NCBI GenBank assembly: GCA_012515365.1
Contig: JAAYYM010000712.1
Location: forward strand, 1-7,335
Direction of reading: 5' to 3'
Source: Clostridia bacterium
GTDB lineage: Bacteria; Bacillota_A; Clostridia; Lachnospirales; Lachnospiraceae
DNA: 7,335 bases
Made by a program: the position numbers and the translations under genes. The notes under the pieces are model-generated. The model saw only the letters and a list, made by a program, of their open reading frames with translations. It ran no database searches and was not told the origin of the DNA. Below, piece after piece: positions 5,732-7,335 of the stretch (positions are counted from its first letter, which is position 1; every line of letters begins with the position of its first letter).

Positions 5732-6577
5732 ATGATCATGAATGTACTTATTATTTCTGGTATTGTGATATTCACTTTAGCGATTCTATATGTTCTTGCT
5801 GTTATGCCTAGAACAGTCTATAACCGAAGATCCAAAGAAATGGCAAATACACTGTTTGCACACAGAGGTCTCCATAATAATGACACGATTGCACCGGAAA
5901 ACTCTATGAAGGCGTTTGAAAAGGCAGTAGAAGCCGGCTTCGGTATTGAATGTGACGTCCAATTGACGAAAGACCATATTCCTGTGATCTTTCATGATTT
6001 TTCTTTGAAACGGATATGCGCTAAAGAAGGAAAAATCAGTGATTATACTTATGATGAACTTAAAAATTTTTCCTTATGTCGTTCAGAGGAACATATACCA
6101 AGACTTAACGATCTTCTTCAATTAGTGAGGGGCAGAGTTCCTTTGCTGATCGAATTAAAAATTGAATTTATGGATTTAAAACTTTGTGAACAGGTAGATA
6201 AGCTGATGCGTGATTATAATGGAATTTATTATATAGAATCATTTAATCCGCTTGCCCTATTCTGGTATCGCAAGAATCATAATGATGTGCTAAGAGGCCA
6301 GTTATCTGATGGATTCCATCGGGAAAGTATCGGGAAAGCAGTGATTTGTTTCTTAGTTGAAAATCTATTTTTAAATGGAATAACCAAGCCGGATTTTATC
6401 GCATATAATCATCGATATGCAAAAAATATTAATCGGAGAATGTGTAGAAAATTATTCCGAAATACAGCAGTTGCATGGACAATTAAATCAGAAGAAGAAT
6501 TGGAACGTGCAAGCAAAGAATTTGACGTTTTTATTTTTGATTCATTTCGACCGCAGAAAAATAAAAAAGGGGCTTGA
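5732..6577 (+). CDS. Membrane-anchored glycerophosphodiester phosphodiesterase family protein
   Basis: This 281-residue protein belongs to the GDPD family, which hydrolyses glycerophosphodiesters to glycerol 3-phosphate and an alcohol, recycling phospholipid head groups or lipoteichoic acid units. Residues 4-25 form one hydrophobic helix, followed by basic residues (R27, R32, R33, K35). By the positive-inside rule these suggest a cytoplasmic-facing catalytic domain, though this is uncertain. The active-site set is visible: H44 and R45 in AHRGL, PENS at 55-58, the metal ligands E73 and D75 in ECDV, the general acid H88 in FHDFSLKR, E141 and K143 in ELK, and the late aromatic motif AWTI. The domain has the standard layout. 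The start at 5732 follows GAGGG at 5723-5727; the in-frame ATG at 5738 would remove two residues. The stop at 6577 comes 8 bases before the next gene, indicating co-transcription with the phosphatase gene. Confidence 0.9.
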   Translation: MIMNVLIISGIVIFTLAILYVLAVMPRTVYNRRSKEMANTLFAHRGLHNNDTIAPENSMKAFEKAVEAGFGIECDVQLTKDHIPVIFHDFSLKRICAKEGKISDYTYDELKNFSLCRSEEHIPRLNDLLQLVRGRVPLLIELKIEFMDLKLCEQVDKLMRDYNGIYYIESFNPLALFWYRKNHNDVLRGQLSDGFHRESIGKAVICFLVENLFLNGITKPDFIAYNHRYAKNINRRMCRKLFRNTAVAWTIKSEEELERASKEFDVFIFDSFRPQKNKKGA

Positions 6578-6585
6578 TTAAATTT

Positions 6586-7170
6586 ATGAAATTGTGCTTT
6601 GTCCGTCATGGAGAAACCGACTGGAATGTAGATAAGAAAATACAAGGGCAGCAGGATATAAGCTTAAATGGAATTGGCCGGAAGCAGGCACATGAGCTTG
6701 GTGTCAAGATACAGCAGGCAGGTTTTCACTTTGCCGGAATCTATACCAGCCCTCAGCTGAGAGCAAAAGAAACGGCTGATATTTTATCAGAACTGTTAGA
6801 AATACCGGCGACAGTGATGGATGGATTGAAAGAACTTTCACTTGGTTCATGGGAAGGAATGTCGTGGAGTCAGGTCAAGGAACAAAAACAGGATGAGTTT
6901 TCACAATGGGATCATAACAGGCGTTATGCAAAAATACCGGGCGGTGAATCGTATCAGCTTGTATTAGAAAGAACACTTCATGCGATCCGTCAGATTATGG
7001 AGCAAGAAAATGAGGATGTGTTGATTGTATCGCATAGTGGCGTGATTATGACGTTACTGTCTTATGTGTATCAAACAGATTTTCGTGATATGAAGCGGAA
7101 TTATGGGATCAAGAACGCTGACTGGGTCATACTAGATAGTAATGAAATTGATTTTATTCAAAATAGATGA
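6586..7170 (+). CDS. Histidine phosphatase (phosphoglycerate mutase superfamily)
   Basis: This 194-residue protein of the branch-1 histidine phosphatase fold removes phosphate through a phosphohistidine intermediate. The phosphate pocket is complete: R7 and the nucleophile H8 in [10 protein letters not shown]59 in [11 protein letters not shown]83 in [11 protein letters not shown] as the proton donor, and H150 in VSHSGVI. The length of about 190-200 residues and the sequence fit the CobC/PhoE/GpmB-like group rather than true glycolytic mutases, which are larger. Such genes are often labelled phosphoglycerate mutase, alpha-ribazole phosphatase or broad-specificity phosphatase, and sequence alone does not separate them. 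No cobalamin genes adjoin, so the alpha-ribazole role is not supported. The ATG at 6586 gives the family-typical start [10 protein letters not shown]. The purine run AAAAGGGG ends 13 bases before it, rather far. A TTG at 6574 overlapping the previous stop would add four residues but has almost no spacing. Confidence 0.9.
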   Translation: MKLCFVRHGETDWNVDKKIQGQQDISLNGIGRKQAHELGVKIQQAGFHFAGIYTSPQLRAKETADILSELLEIPATVMDGLKELSLGSWEGMSWSQVKEQKQDEFSQWDHNRRYAKIPGGESYQLVLERTLHAIRQIMEQENEDVLIVSHSGVIMTLLSYVYQTDFRDMKRNYGIKNADWVILDSNEIDFIQNR

Positions 7171-7202
7171 GAGAACTACAACAAGGGAAAGGGATAACAG
7201 GG

Positions 7203-7335
7203 ATGAAAAAGGGATTTGATAATGACAAGTATGTAAAGATGCAGTCGGAGCACATCAAGGAGCGGATCGGAAAATTTGGCGACAAGCTGTATTTGGAGTT
7301 TGGAGGAAAGTTATTTGATGATTATCATGCATCCA
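7203..7335 (+). CDS. DUF1846 domain protein, N-terminal fragment (cut by window end)
   Basis: Forty-four codons are visible, starting [20 protein letters not shown] and containing [15 protein letters not shown]. This matches my memory of the N-terminus of the DUF1846 family, proteins of about 500 residues common in Firmicutes, with solved structures but no agreed function. AAAGGG at 7188-7193 lies 9 bases before the ATG and serves as ribosome binding site. The gene begins 32 bases after the phosphatase stop with no terminator between, so the two may share a transcript. The open frame runs off the window edge and its completeness cannot be judged. Confidence 0.8.
   Translation, partial: MKKGFDNDKYVKMQSEHIKERIGKFGDKLYLEFGGKLFDDYHAS

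Noticed and set aside
6586..7170. Alpha-ribazole phosphatase (cobC) or glycolytic phosphoglycerate mutase (gpm) as a specific name
   Set aside because: The active-site motifs are shared by the whole superfamily, and no cobalamin or glycolysis genes are nearby.

Overview
The window looks like part of a low-GC Firmicutes chromosome, most likely a gut Clostridia (Lachnospiraceae-type) genome. This rests on A/T-rich coding sequence, strong AAGGAG-type ribosome binding sites, an integrase of the kind carried by clostridial conjugative elements, a YtrB/PmtA-like ABC cassette, and a DUF1846 gene whose N-terminus I recognise from Firmicutes. The genus cannot be fixed from this sequence. All intact genes lie on the + strand.

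Region 1 (1 to about 1500) is the right-hand end of an integrated mobile element, probably an integrative conjugative element (ICE). It holds a complete tyrosine recombinase (79-1377). A terminal stretch of about 125 bp follows, with three copies of a 10-bp motif, a long inverted repeat and an imperfect palindrome. These are plausible arm-type and core-type recombinase sites. The rest of the element lies to the left, outside the window.

Region 2 (about 1500-2909) is the interrupted host locus. An ABC ATPase gene begins abruptly about 20 residues into the protein, with no usable start, directly against the element end. It is followed by an intact ABC-2 permease gene that overlaps it by 4 bp. 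The element appears to have integrated into the 5' part of the ATPase gene, separating the two-gene exporter from its promoter and any upstream regulator.

Region 3 (2910-3583) is a 674-bp gene-poor stretch with unusual structure. It has a 90-bp inverted-repeat unit bounded by CTAG, open frames on both strands without convincing starts, several hairpins, and 3.5 tandem copies of a 44-bp hairpin repeat. The repeat array runs right up to the ribosome binding site of the next gene.

Region 4 (3584-7335) is a tightly packed run of ordinary genes. In order they are an RluA/RluD-family pseudouridine synthase, a DUF4422 predicted glycosyltransferase with a helical C-terminal extension, a membrane-anchored glycerophosphodiester phosphodiesterase, a histidine phosphatase of the phosphoglycerate mutase superfamily, and the start of a DUF1846 protein cut by the window edge. 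The first two and the last three are spaced like co-transcribed pairs or groups, but they do not form an obvious single pathway. I see no strong candidate for a wholly new multi-gene system. The most distinctive signals are the element/host junction, the two-strand repeat unit at 2896-3180 and the hairpin repeat array at 3417-3577.
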